Source: Helicoverpa zea (taxonomy: Eukaryota; Arthropoda; Insecta; Lepidoptera; Noctuidae). Taken from it: a stretch of DNA of 64,000 nt. The notes below the pieces were generated by a model. It made no database searches, was not told the DNA's origin, and worked only from the letters and a program-made list of their open reading frames with translations. The stretch is taken from assembly GCF_022581195.2 (NCBI RefSeq), contig NC_061482.1:12090001-12154000 (forward strand). Direction: 5' to 3'. This document shows positions 1 through 9,788 of the stretch, piece by piece. A program made the translations under genes and the position numbers. Positions within the stretch are counted from its first letter, which is position 1. Each line of letters begins with the position of its first letter.

Positions 1-830
1 GAAAAGTTCTTACGAGACCCTGATGAAAGGGAAATGGAAGCTAGATAATGAGAAGTCGGTTAAAAATGAAGCTTACTCATCGTAATGTAAATATAACTAT
101 TTGCATAATTAATTTTTTAGCATTCAGCTGTCAGTACCCGAGTATGTCATAATATTTTAAGGCATATATTTTAATACAGATTATTTTAATAATTAGTACA
201 AAAATAGTATGTTTCGGCCTTGGTTTCAGGTGGTGGAACATAGACCGACACTTAAGCACCCAATCGAGACGGTGTTTTATTTAAATTCATGATGTATTTT
301 CGTCAACCTGCGTAGTAAATTAATTAATACGGTTTTTTAACATTAAAACTTTTTGTTGGAATAAACTTTATTATACATTCATCACGTCTGTATTTACAAG
401 TACAGTTAATGGATTTAATCGACTTTAAGACAATAAAGATACAGTTTGCGTAAATTCTAATTACACAGGTAGTATTTTTACATAAGGATATTATAATTAT
501 AAGAGGCACCGATTTAATAGAGCAATTAAAATCTTAATTTAATAATTTTGTGACGCATCGATTTCCATATTTTAACAAATTGCATTTTTTTATCATCGTG
601 CTTCACAAAAACCCTTTTTTAAGACAATGACGATTGTTGTGGGCATAAATATTATGTGAATAATTTGAATTCAAGATTGTGTATCAGAGAATAGAGAGTC
701 ACTTCCTTCAATCTTCCAGAATTTAAGTGCAAAACACACTTACATGACATAACTGCTGCGTGGAAGGTACGTCCACTGGAATCCTCGAAACCAAAATGTA
801 AAATGTGGAGTACAAAAATAATATTTAGGT
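1..830. other. AT-rich DNA without recognised features
   Basis: No repeat family, splice-supported exon or RNA gene is visible. Short frames on the minus strand (for example 324-509) have no domain character. Confidence 0.5.
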
Positions 831-840
831 ACGCTAATAA

Positions 841-1160
841 TAAGGTCGAAATGAAGAGATTCGTAGACCAACTAAAGTCACCGATGTAGCCCACCGGATT
901 AGCGAGTTGAAGTGGCAATGGGCTGGCCATATTGCTCGCAGAGCAGATGGCCGATGGGGTCGAAAAGTGCTGGAGTGGAGACCACGGACTAGCAAGCGCA
1001 GCGTAGGACGTCCACCAACAAGGTGGACAGATGATCTTATAAAGGTCGCCGGAAGACGCTGGATGCAGGTCGCCTCCAACAGGTATCTGTGGAGATCTAA
1101 GGGAGGCCTATGTTTCGCAGTGGACGTCCTATGGCTGAGATGATGATGATGATGATGATG
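841..1160 (+). mobile_element. 5'-truncated LINE, reverse-transcriptase C-terminal end with GAT tail
   Basis: This is the 3' end of a non-LTR retrotransposon, probably of the RTE-like endonuclease/reverse transcriptase type common in moths. Translation gives the C-terminal run WQWAGHIARRADGRWGRKVL followed by RSVGRPPTRWTDDL and then a VAGRRWMQVAS stretch. A frameshift near 1100 separates this from EAYVSQWTSYG and the stop. The element ends in a GATGATGAT microsatellite tail. A perfect 10-bp target-site duplication, ACGCTAATAA, lies at 831-840 and 1161-1170, so both ends are fixed by the sequence. The copy is dead on arrival: truncated at its 5' end and lacking the endonuclease and catalytic RT parts. 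Three relatives are at 43055, 47592 and 63271. Confidence 0.92.
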
Positions 1161-1170
1161 ACGCTAATAA

Positions 1171-1565
1171 ACATTTACCTACGTACCTACGTGCCTATTG
1201 CCTATCTTCAACAGTCGTATTTCGCCACAGTCAAATACCCTATTAGTCTTCCTTGTAATTTATGCTTCATAACAAATAGTTTGTGAATGGTCCTAAGAAA
1301 CACGGTCGGGCTTTTCCGACTCAGATGGGCACAGTTTGAGGTAAATATTATATTGTGTCTCAGTTTTTTAAGAGGAAAACCGCAAAATTTACGCAATTTA
1401 TTTGCCTCATTGTTAATGGAGAGGGTTTATCGGTTATTTCCGCTGTTTCATTTCCAACCACAAAATGATCATTTGAATCTTAAACTACCTGCGAATCATA
1501 ATTTGTATTATCTGTGGAAACTTACCACGTACTTTACCTGTCTGGGAAAACTTTGACTGTCATAT
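1171..1565. other. AT-rich DNA, nothing recognised
   Basis: Contains overlapping frames of 62 codons (minus) and 89 codons (plus, 1287-1556) in low-information sequence. Neither resembles a known family. Confidence 0.4.
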
Positions 1566-1567
1566 GT

Positions 1568-1740
1568 CTTGCCTTTTCCCAACAATTTTGGGACCGAATT
1601 TCAGTCTAACCAAAAGCAGCTGAGTGCCAGAGTATTGCCTATATGAAGCGACTACCCGTCTGATACCCCTTGGTAAGACTGATTGTCACTCTTTCTGGCT
1701 TTTGACTACCCGTAACGGCAACCAAAGATGTTCAAATGAC
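1568..1740 (-). mobile_element. Diverged family-B SINE body
   Basis: Matches the body of the tRNA-headed SINE seen in full at 51430-51830: TTTTCCCAAC, CAGTCTAACC, CAGCTGAGTG and GACTACCCGTAACGGC occur in the same order. The head is at the right, so the element reads on the minus strand. The tRNA-like head and the GAT tail are missing or decayed, so this is an old copy. Confidence 0.75.
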
Positions 1741-2030
1741 ACCACCAATTTTATCATTCCGAAACACAGAATTGTTATGTAGGTGCGCGGTAGTGATTTT
1801 CATATACATGATAATTAATGAAAAAGCAAAACAAGGCTGTCAATAGTCGAATGCGTATAAAAAGACCATAAATACGTCGGCTCTTTGACAATCTACCGAA
1901 GAGCTACCGAATAATACGGTAGCTCCAGTAGTATATAAAGTTAAATTAAAAACTGATTAAAGATTATAAATTTTCACTACTGGGCACTAACCTGTTCGAA
2001 AACGAGAAGGAATGAGAATACCTAACTAAT

Positions 2031-3262
2031 CTATACTTTATTAATATTATAAAGAGGAAAACTTTGTTTGTTTGGTTGTAATAAATAGGCTCAAAAACTA
2101 CTGGACAGTTTTTAAAAATTCTTTCACCATTCGAAAGCTCAGGCCCGCCGCTAGCTGTTTGTTCGCCCGCGTGCAAAACTGATTATGCCGCCCTACGACT
2201 ACATACGTTATATTTACTTGAAATGTTCAGAGTAACCTAAGCAGTCCTGGGTTAGCCCATAAGCAAACTAAGCAATTAATTAGGGCATTATTATTATTAG
2301 CAAGCAATTGCTTAGGGCATCAATGCAGTGCAATCATTACCCAAGTGGCCCCTATGTATTGAAAGATTGTGATTAACTTAAACTAGCGCACTTAAATATC
2401 TATAACAATGGTTAAAGTCAGTAAAATATGTTATTTGGTGGGTTTCCCGTTGAAAAGTCAACTTATAAGATACATTTTATATGTAAGGAAGCGCGAGCGG
2501 AGCGAGCGCGAAAATTTTTTAGTCTAAGGACACAAAACAAATAAAAACCACTGTAAATTAACAAAGCAAAGTCAAAAAGTAAAATGTGCACAGAAGTGAA
2601 GTGCAAAAGCCGCGAGCGAAGCGAGCGCGATTTTTTCCTTAGAGTTTTCATGAAGTAAACATATCATAAAAAACCATAATGGACGTGCGCGAAAAATGTT
2701 TTTTCGGAATTGAATGCCTCAACAATTAAACAAAGATAAAATGCGATATCTGACATGGAGCCGCGAGCGCAGCGAGCGCGAATTTTTTTGGGTATGCAAA
2801 GGGTGAAACAGTCAAAATTAATAGGAGACGACCAAAGCTAGGGCGGCTGTTTCTGAAATTTTATTGGTTTAATTTTGCCGCCCCCTAAATAGCATTTGCT
2901 CCACGCTACGCCACTGGTTGATCTTAAATCGTTTTTAAGAATCTTTAATTTTGAAAATGTAGTTTCAACAGATGTAGGTACCTAACTGAAACCGACAGTG
3001 TACCTAAGTAATATTCTTAGCGCTATTGCTGTGTTCGGATATATTGAAATCAAATCATTGGTAAAAAGATATTTTATTTTTTAAATATTACGTGATAACT
3101 CGCTAGATTTGCCGCCCCCTAGGACGTGCCGCCCGCGTGCACGCCCGCTTACGTTGGGCCTGCGAATGCTACATTATCCACGAGTAACATAGACTATATT
3201 TTATCCCGGTACGAGCAGTACTTACCACGGGACGCGGGTGAAACCGCGGGAAAACGGCTAGT
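2031..3262 (-). mobile_element. Family-A short retroposon split by a hAT insertion
   Basis: Family A runs from an ACTAGCCGTTTTCCCGCGGT start to an ATAATATTAGTATAGAT end, about 200 bp; it may correspond to Metulj-like lepidopteran SINEs, which I could not verify. Here the element is on the minus strand. Its 3' part lies at 2031-2139 (TTAATATTATAAAGAGGAAA onward) and its 5' part at 3163-3262 (ATTATCC... to ...AAAACGGCTAGT). The two halves join properly when the 1,023-bp insert at 2140-3162 and one 8-bp duplicate are removed. Confidence 0.88.
2140..3162 (-). mobile_element. Non-autonomous hAT-type element, family H1, short copy
   Basis: The ends are CAGGCCCGCCGCTAGC on the left and the complement of CAGGCCCAACGTAAG on the right. 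The flanking 8-bp target duplication is CGAAAGCT/CGAATGCT (2132-2139 and 3163-3170, one mismatch). CAG...CTG ends with an 8-bp duplication are typical of the hAT superfamily. There is no transposase frame. Three copies of a CpG-rich 19-mer (complement of CGCGCTCGCTTCGCTCGCG, with small changes) sit at 2492-2510, 2611-2629 and 2762-2780. This is the reverse-complement relative of the larger element at 26178-29400 and shows what that element looked like before its internal insertions. Confidence 0.9.
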
Positions 3263-3394
3263 CTATTATAAGTTTTCAGACTTAAGAGTCCTGGTTACCC
3301 AAAACTGCTTTCTCCATATTTTCTCAGTCAGTGTATCATTACTTATATTTAGAAAGAACATAGGTTAACAAACATAGGTATTCTTGAAAGGTTC

Positions 3395-3590
3395 TTCTTA
3401 CCGACAGACAGACATGTGTTGCTGGTGAGTTTGTTGCGCCACTTCTTCTTTCCAGCTAAACACATAGGTAGAAGGAAGTGGTGAAGGGTGGTCGTTTTGG
3501 GGGCTGTCTTTTGTAAATTGTTGACGTTCGAAAAGTGCTCATTTGCAGCCAAGTTTGAATAAACGAGTTTTGATTTTTGTACAGTAGCAT
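3395..3590 (+). mobile_element. LINE 3'-untranslated tail fragment
   Basis: The run GTTGCTGGTGAGTTTGTTG, CACTTCTTCTTTCCAGC, GGTGAAGGGTGG, GACGTTCGAAAAGTGCTC and finally TTTGAATAAACGAGTTTTGA resembles the 3' tail, ending just after an AATAAA signal, of an abundant moth non-LTR retrotransposon. No coding sequence is left. Assignment is from recognition of the tail only. Confidence 0.55.
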
Positions 3591-3862
3591 TCATACTAGC
3601 CAGGTCAATTCAAGCTCATTCAGTAACCAAACTTATTAATAAAAAAAAATATACAAATCACTTTCCTGTTAAGTCGTGATATTGCGTATGTGCCATTTTC
3701 CTCACAATGTCAGTTTTGCCATGACCTTCCTGATTACCACGTTAACCGTTCATCTTAAACAGTAATTACTTCAGGTAGACTATAATTCTGATTCTCAGAA
3801 CCACTCTCTTGGGGTTTTTAATATCAGTATGCAAAAGAAGGAAGGAAGGTAATCTTACTCAT

Positions 3863-4020
3863 CCGGGGCTGCGGGTTGTTCGAAAGAGTTACCGCGGCCC
3901 TGGCACATAAAAGGCCTACGACGAAACACGACGGTTTTAGTCAGTAAGAGTCTGACACTCCCTCACCGCTGCTAACCCACAGCGGGTCATTTGATGATTT
4001 TTGACGTCGTTAAAAAAAAA
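3863..4020 (+). mobile_element. Short poly(A) retroposon with 15-bp target duplication
   Basis: A 158-bp insert begins CCGGGGCTGCGGGTTGTTCG and ends in nine A residues. It is bounded by a perfect 15-bp duplication, GGTAATCTTACTCAT, at 3848-3862 and 4021-4035. The poly(A) tail plus the long duplication is the signature of LINE-mediated insertion. It could be a SINE or the constant 3' end of a LINE; the second copy at 18921-19115 starts at about the same base, which favours a defined short element. Confidence 0.9.
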
Positions 4021-4035
4021 GGTAATCTTACTCAT

Positions 4036-4289
4036 GATCTACTCTCACCTTCATCATGTGGCATGGTGGTGACCACAAACGCTGCGGGTGCCTTAATCAA
4101 TCCATTTCCACTATATCAGGCTTGTTGGCCATAACAGTCAGATCAGTAATAAATACACCGATCCCAGTACAATGTGATCTAACTATTTTCGAGAACTGGG
4201 TCGGGCACGTGCCTTTAGTATGGCACCTCCGATTCCATACCAACTTATATTTCAGAGCTTCCAGCTCCAGTGTATATTTCCAGTTATCC
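4036..4289. other. Unassigned sequence
   Basis: Open in two plus-strand frames but without a recognisable motif. It may be part of the LINE copy that follows, too diverged to recognise. Confidence 0.3.
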
Positions 4290-4478
4290 AGACAGGTGGG
4301 CCAATATTGTCACTCAGTGGATACCACAGGATGGCCACCGCAGGCGGGATAGGCCCCGGAAGAGATGGCGTGACGATCTGGACGCCTACAACCCTGACTG
4401 GTGGGAGCACTCTAAGGATCGAGAGGTGTAGAGACGAGATGGGGAGGCCTTTGCCCAGCAGTAGGACAAAAAGGCTAA
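4290..4478 (+). mobile_element. LINE reverse-transcriptase C-terminal fragment
   Basis: Translation across small frame changes gives a GHRRRDRPRKRWRDDLDAYN-like stretch, then PDWWEHSKDREVWR and GEAFAQQ before the stop. This is the usual end of a lepidopteran endonuclease/reverse transcriptase ORF. It differs from the element at 841-1160 (DLDAYNPDWWE instead of DDLIKVAGRRWM), so it is a second LINE lineage. It ends in an A-rich tail after GGACAAAAAGGCTAAG. The 5' part is missing. Confidence 0.85.
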
Positions 4479-4835
4479 GAAAAAAAAATTCTAAGTTACT
4501 ATATATGTCGTTCCTATAGATTCACTGGGATACTGTTATTATTAGTACAATTAAGTGGTGTTACAAAAATAATTAAAGAAGTTATGTTTAATCATTAATC
4601 GAAATATTACAAGTTCTTGTAATTTATTCATTGGCAGCGATTTCGAACAAATGGCAATTATTTTGCTCAAATTGTTCTATCATTGTTCTCGATGTTTCAA
4701 ACAAAGCGGTTCTTAAATAACGGGTAATGGGTCCATTATTATTTTAATACGTCATCCAATTTATAAATAGAATATAATGATCGCCATTTCGTGATGTTCG
4801 ACAAAAAAAACTCATTCGTTCGTCTATACTTATAA
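4479..4835. other. AT-rich DNA, nothing recognised
   Basis: No repeat boundary or coding signal seen. Confidence 0.4.
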
Positions 4836-4941
4836 TAAATCTGTAGAGAGGTCAATTCTGTACATTGAATATATTTCCAAAATAACTATTAGGGGGTGAT
4901 TAGTGATCGATACTGATGCCAAAAATGCAATCAGTAAAATT

Positions 4942-4982
<41 letters not shown>

Positions 4983-5245
4983 ATGTTCGTTATGGAAACA
5001 AAAACTACTGGACGGATTTTAATGAAACTTGGCACAAATATTCTTCATACTCCTGGGCAGGTTATAGGATACTTTTCATCACGCTACGATCAATAGGAGC
5101 AGAGCAGTGAAGGTAAATGTTGGGAAAACGGGAGAAGTTACTCCATTTTTTAAGCTTCCGTCGCGTGTGCAGCCTTAATGGTTACAGCTACACAGAAACC
5201 ATGTACGACGGAAATATTCTTCATAAAATTATGTAAAAAATATCC
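4836..5245 (-). mobile_element. Family-A-related retroposon with TGTC microsatellite
   Basis: The stretch from TAATAAATCTGTAGAGAGGT through GGTGATTAGTGATCGATAC, the TGTC repeat, AAAACTACTGGACGGATTTT and CTGGGCAGGTTATAGGATAC reads as a common lepidopteran short-element relative of family A, minus-strand orientation. It overlaps frames that have no protein character. Confidence 0.6.
4944..4982. repeat. (TGTC)n microsatellite
   Basis: About ten uninterrupted TGTC units inside the retroposon at 4836-5245. Confidence 0.97.
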
Positions 5246-6115
5246 CATGGGAGCATATGTCTATCTTTTATGGTTGACTCACAATAACACGTAAAACTCT
5301 CGGTAACTTAGCAGCTCGGAGCTTTCTGATTATATTTGTCTACTATTTCGTTTATAACACTCTCACTCACACTAATTAAACATAGTTAACAGTATTATCT
5401 ATTAATTAAAAAAAGAATGATTTAAATCGGTAAAGAAACACCAAAGTTATACATGAAAAACGGTAATAAGCCACCGCGCGTGAATACTGAATCACGCACG
5501 CTATAAGGATCATTTTTGTGCAACGGTCGCCGCGCTCGACGCGACTCGCGGCGCGGTGGCTGCGCGAGCTTCATACAATATTTGGCTGTTGGTGCGATTG
5601 ATGCGAATAGACGTTCAGAGCGTTCAACCTTATTGCGCGATTTTTAGGTTTTAAATAATTTATTTTTAACTTTCTTTTGTTGTTATTTTATAAAATAGGT
5701 TGGTATCTATTAGTTATTTTTGTGTTTAAATATTCGTTCAAATTACAAATTATTAATAGTTTACATTTTATTACTTAAAGAAGCAGTAAGTACGCATAGA
5801 TTTAGATAATTGGAGGGGCTGGTGTTTATTATTTCTTACTCTCTTTGCACAAAGTCCGACTCTAACGCGGACGAAGTCGCTGGCAGAAGCTAGTTGTTAA
5901 TATTATGCGTCCAGTCAAATCGTTGGAAGACTTTATCATGTTACATGGATATGGACAATTATTATTTTATAATCGGATTACAATTAAAATGAGCGGACAT
6001 CCTCTGTAACAAAATCGAAAGGAGGCCGAATAACCACGCTCTGGCGCATCTAGGTAGATTGCTGAATCATCGCAACTAATAAGTACACTAATTTTAATGT
6101 TTATTTAATCTGCGT
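5246..6115. other. AT-rich DNA with a GC-rich island and a retroposon end
   Basis: Between 5460 and 5640 the sequence turns sharply CpG-rich (see the inverted repeat at 5469-5561). At about 5828-5896 a family-A end (GCGGACGAAGTCGCTGGCAG then AAGCTAGT) is present on the minus strand. No coding exon is visible. The island could be a promoter or part of a transposon; nothing decides between them. Confidence 0.4.
5469..5561. repeat. CpG-rich inverted repeat
   Basis: AGCCACCGCGC at 5469-5479 is repeated as its complement GCGCGGTGGCT at 5551-5561. A smaller dyad, GCGTG...CACGC, lies inside the left part. It may be a small MITE; no target duplication is evident. Confidence 0.6.
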
Positions 6116-6208
6116 GTATTTAATCCGTATAGTTAAACAGACTGTAATTTATACAAATCTTGTAAATCTACCTATACCTTCATGGCGTCACATAGTTAAA
6201 TACATTAA

Positions 6209-6366
6209 GGGTCAATTCACACTGAAAGAGCAGCGGCCGGCAGCGGCCGGCAGCGGCCGTAATTGCAAGGGATTGAGCGTGAGCCGCGCGGATCGCGCCG
6301 CGCTCTTACATTTTCCGTGCTCTTACGGCCGCTGCCGGCCGCTGCTCTTTCAGTGTGAATTGACCC
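6209..6366. mobile_element. 158-bp MITE with TAA duplications (PIF/Harbinger-like)
   Basis: Inverted ends of about 50 bp begin GGGTCAATTCACACTGAAAG and include repeated CAGCGGCCGG. It is flanked by TAA at 6206-6208 and 6367-6369. A 3-bp T(A/T)A duplication fits the PIF/Harbinger superfamily. The empty site is present in unit 2 at 6891-6893. No coding capacity. Confidence 0.9.
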
Positions 6367-6369
6367 TAA

Positions 6370-6497
6370 GAGCTGATTTTTCAATCACCAGATAACTTTT
6401 ACTTAAAGAATAAGTTTGATGTTTTGTAATTAAAATATGTCAAACCGCCATGTCTATTCCTGAGATATAGGTTAACTGATGATTGAACAATCAGCCC
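6370..6497. mobile_element. 128-bp MITE abutting the previous one, TAA duplications
   Basis: Left end GAGCTGATTTTTCAATCACC and right end, in complement, GGGCTGATTGTTCAATCATC. It is flanked by TAA at 6367-6369 and 6498-6500, so it shares one TAA with the MITE at 6209-6366. The second insertion used the target copy made by the first, or the reverse. Confidence 0.88.
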
Positions 6498-6800
6498 TAA
6501 AAGAAATAACAGTCAACGATCAAATAAAAAATGAAACCTCTTTTTCTGGGCTCTCATTTCCCATTTATATTTTTCTAGAATCATAAAGTCAGACGCCGCA
6601 AAGCGTTGACTTTTCAAAAATTGTGTCTCTTCATCATTCGTTTCTAGTTGCGTCTATTTGCGTCTCAAATGTTCCGGGGACTTAGTGAGCTTCGGTAACG
6701 AAACCATAGCGCGATGCAAAATTCACCCCTCTTGGATGAACGCCATCTATCGAGCTCGCAGTCAGACTCAATACCGACTGTTTGCGCTAGGTATCTATAG

Positions 6801-7203
6801 GTATTTAATCCGTATAGTTAAACAGACTGTAATTTATAAAAATATTATAAATCTACCTATCCCTTCATGGCGTCACATAGTTAAATACATTAAAAGAAAT
6901 ACAAGTAAAATAACAGCCAAAGATCAAATAAAAAATTAAACCTCTTTTTCTGGGCTCTCATTTCCCATTTAGGTATCTATATTTTTCTAGAATCATAAAG
7001 TCAGACGCCGCAAAGCGTCGACTTTTCAAAAATTATGTCATCTTCATTATTCGTTTCCAGTCGCGTCTACTTGCGTCTCAAATGTTCCGGGGACTTAGTG
7101 AGCCTCGGTAACGAAACCATAGCGCGATGCAAAATTCACCCCTCTTGGATGAACGCCATCTATCGAGCTCGCAGTCAGACTCAATACCGACTGTTTGCGC
7201 TAG
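6801..7203 (+). repeat. Tandem duplication, unit 2 (empty site)
   Basis: Second copy of the unit at 6116-6790, starting 10 bp after it. It keeps the uninterrupted TAA target at 6891-6893. Relative to unit 1 it has small insertions near 6905 and 6970 (a GGTATCTAT-like filler). Confidence 0.95.
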
Positions 7204-8166
7204 GGCTAAGGGATAAAATAACAGGTTCAAAGATAGATTTAATATGCAAGTCTTCATTCATTCGAGATATTTTCTTTGTTTTAACAATAAATTACATTTT
7301 ATGAAAATGAAAAATAATAAGTACCTACCTACTTAAAATGAGAATCCCTTTGTCGTATGTTTTCAAAATTACTTGCCTATGATTTATCGGTCAACTACTA
7401 TATTTTCCACGCACATTTGTCCATAGATTCATTCGCACGTTAGGTTCAAAAATATATTAACACATTTATAATACCTACTAAATGACGGAGGATAAAAATT
7501 GGAAAATATCTTTATTAAAAAGATAGATTTTTACGTAAGGATTTTTTTTTTTTTAAATAATAAGAGTTCCCATCATTTTACGTCGGATTACCATTTAGTC
7601 TAACATACTTAGTAAGTTCGACGATTTGTACTATATTCGTGTTTAATTTTTTAAACGTTAGCTCTTTGCGATGTTTTTTTTTATTTTATTTTTTAACCAG
7701 TAGAATGTTAATGTTATAATGGTAAAAAAGTGACTTAAGATAATGTAGGTGTCCATAAAATTATGAGACGTTGGCACTGGCACTGAAATTATGTTACAGT
7801 AATGCAAATATACGGCACTTTGACGCATATTGAATTACAATTAGATCAAAATCGATAACATGAGTAAACTAATCCTCTCATTTCATTCAATTCCGTCGTA
7901 TTTTTCCTCTTTGTTTTTTGACGTAAAAGCAGTTTCATTCCTGACTTTAATTATTAAAAACATTTACAAATGATCTGTTTTTCAATGTTAAAGACATAAT
8001 TAAATACTTTTTTTGAATACTCCAATAAGCTGTCATTGATGACCTAGAATTATATTAACCTTTTGGATAGTGTTTACACTTTAAAATTATTTCAGTTTCT
8101 ACGTCATAGGAAGCTTCCTCGTAATTTATTTTACAACTTTGAAGGTAAAAGCGACTTAAAAATATT
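7204..8166. other. AT-rich DNA, nothing recognised
   Basis: Contains homopolymer runs (T-rich near 7540 and 7675). No gene, repeat boundary or RNA signal seen. Confidence 0.4.
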
Positions 8167-8660
8167 ATATTAATGCAATATATTAAACCAGGGAGGAGAA
8201 AAACGAAGATCTACAAGGCTACGGTCAAACCTGCTGGCCTTTATGGATGTGAGTCCTGGTCCACAAAAGCGATGATTGAAAGACAACTGCGTGCAGCAGA
8301 GATGAGAATGTTACGAAGAATATGTGGTGTTACAAGTATAGATAGAGTGAAACAGAAGTATAGAAGAGGAAGTTTGAAGTTGCCATCGGTAACAGAAAAG
8401 CCATGAGGTAACCGACCGTCTTGACATGAGCAAGTGATGCGGAGGAATGAGGATCATGTTGAGAGGAAGGTGGTGAAATTTAATGTGGATGCATGTAGTG
8501 GAAGGGGAAGACCAAACAAACGACGGATGCATTGTGTGAAAGCCGACACGGCTAGACAGAATGTTACTCGTGAGATAACGGCAGATAGGAGAGTATGGAA
8601 GAAGGAAACATGCTGCGCTGATTTCAAACATTTCTTAAGTGCAGGAAAATGATGATGAGG
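8167..8660 (+). mobile_element. LINE reverse-transcriptase C-terminal fragment
   Basis: Reading KTKIYKATVKPAGLYGCESW then TKAMIERQLRAAEMRMLRRI matches the region after the RT catalytic core in many animal LINEs. Downstream, in a shifted frame, come NEDHVERKVV, GRGRPNKRRMHCVKAD and VTREITADRRVWKKETCCAD, the usual end of this ORF. Frameshifts and missing sequence between 8360 and 8440 show decay. It is a third LINE lineage, distinct from 841-1160 and 4290-4478. It ends near a short GATGATGAGG tail. Confidence 0.9.
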
Positions 8661-8796
8661 AGAGAGAAAAACAAGGTTAAATAACAGCAATGTAAAGGAA
8701 AAGGTCCCTGGATGGGCGACCATATATTACCTATCCTATAACGAGTTGTTTCAGAGGCACGTTGTCGAAGAAAAAACTGCGTAAAGATATTTTATA

Positions 8797-9270
8797 TCGA
8801 GTGTGTTTGGTGTCACACCTAATCACATTAAATCCTATCACACATACCTACTTTATGATAGTCTATGGCGAATTGTAACCTAATCCCTTCAATGGTTTAG
8901 CCAGAGGAGTCATTTTTCGTTTTCATTATTTTCAACATCATGTGTAAAGCAGAGATAAAGTTAGGAGTATTGAATGTTTTGTCCAGTTGACAGCTCGACG
9001 GCTCCTAAGTATACTGAGTCAACTAACAAATTTTGCGAATTGCACTTTTTTGTGTATTAACACAAATAACAATAACAATATTGTAAATACACAAAAAAGT
9101 GCAATTCGCAAAATTTGTTAGTTGACTCAGTATACTTAGGAGCCGTCGAGCTGTCAGTTTTAAAGGGAGAATTTCCATTGTTTGTAATGACTGACTCTTC
9201 TATGGGGTTCTAATTCTCGCACATTTTAATTTATTTACTTTCTTTTTGCTAATCGACTTAAATTAACCAG
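8797..9270 (+). mobile_element. MITE family M1, copy interrupted by a hairpin element
   Basis: Starts TCGAGTGTG... with CACACCTAATCACATTAAAT near its left end and is flanked by TATA at 8793-8796 and 9271-9274. It is the reverse-orientation relative of the 365-bp copy at 60278-60642: both share GTTTAGCCAGAGGAG-like, ATGTGTAAAGCAGAGATAAA and TTGTAATGACTGAC blocks. The right terminal repeat is eroded. A 153-bp foldback lies inside at 8996-9148. Confidence 0.85.
8996..9148. mobile_element. 153-bp perfect foldback inserted in MITE M1
   Basis: Counting the flanking AGCT and neighbouring bases, the arms 8988-9058 and 9086-9156 are perfect 71-bp complements with a 27-bp loop. Compared with the uninterrupted copy at 60.4 kb (GAGAGCTGACAG on its complement), the insert is bounded by AGCT at 8992-8995 and 9149-9152, so it behaves like an element beginning CGACGGCTCC with a 4-bp duplication. 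Arm identity of 100% implies a recent origin. Confidence 0.85.
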
Positions 9271-9274
9271 TATA

Positions 9275-9788
9275 TAAACTACGACATACCCGATATAAGT
9301 AGGTGATTAAACAATCATCCCAAATAACAAAGCGATTATGATTGTTCAAAGAACCTTGTTATACAATATTAACATTTGTTTGCAATTAATCATAAAGTGT
9401 TAGGTATCTACGGAACTTTATTATTTATAAACTTAATTGATAAAAGACATTTTCCTTGGGACTTACATAAAACATAAATAAAAGATAAGCCATAAATACA
9501 AATACATTATTTTTTTTTATAAATTATATTATAGAATTCCTAAGAATGGACATGCACACTTTTGCATGAAACTGTAATGATTCATTTAACACAATTTTAA
9601 CGAGGCTAATAACCTTTGGGGTGTGAAAGAAGGTATCTTAGGTATATACACGATTTCCAAACATACCTAAAGACCACCTCCCCATCATTAATCTATCCTT
9701 CTGTTAATAGCCTATGCTAATGTTCTTTAAGGTCGTGTTCAGACCACACTGACTGTCAACCGCCGAAAATTAGCGAACACATACCTTA
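9275..9788. other. AT-rich DNA, nothing recognised
   Basis: No feature supported. The end of the stretch (9729-9780, GGTCGTGTTCAGACCACACT) may belong to a MITE in which the family-A piece at 9789 is inserted. Confidence 0.35.

Larger units (their letters stand above)
6116..6790 (+). repeat. Tandem duplication, unit 1 (carries two MITEs)
   Basis: The segment from GTATTTAATCCGTATAGTTA to TTTGCGCTAG is repeated at 6801-7203. The unit without its inserts is about 383 bp, at high identity to unit 2. Unit 1 has 292 bp more, made up of two MITEs plus two TAA copies at 6206-6500. The repeated DNA is of unknown nature; a shared block includes GACTTAGTGAGC, AACGAAACCATAGCGCGATG and GATGAACGCCATCTATCGAG. 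Confidence 0.95.

Noticed and set aside
3126..3368. 80-codon plus-strand frame
   Set aside because: Runs from the end of the hAT-type element into the split retroposon; a junction artefact.
4944..5110. Start of a 64-codon protein with VCLSVCLS repeats
   Set aside because: The repeat is a translated TGTC microsatellite within a retroposon.
8311..8723. Minus-strand frames of 89 and 106 codons
   Set aside because: Antisense to the LINE fragment at 8167-8660, whose sense strand gives the recognisable RT C-terminus.
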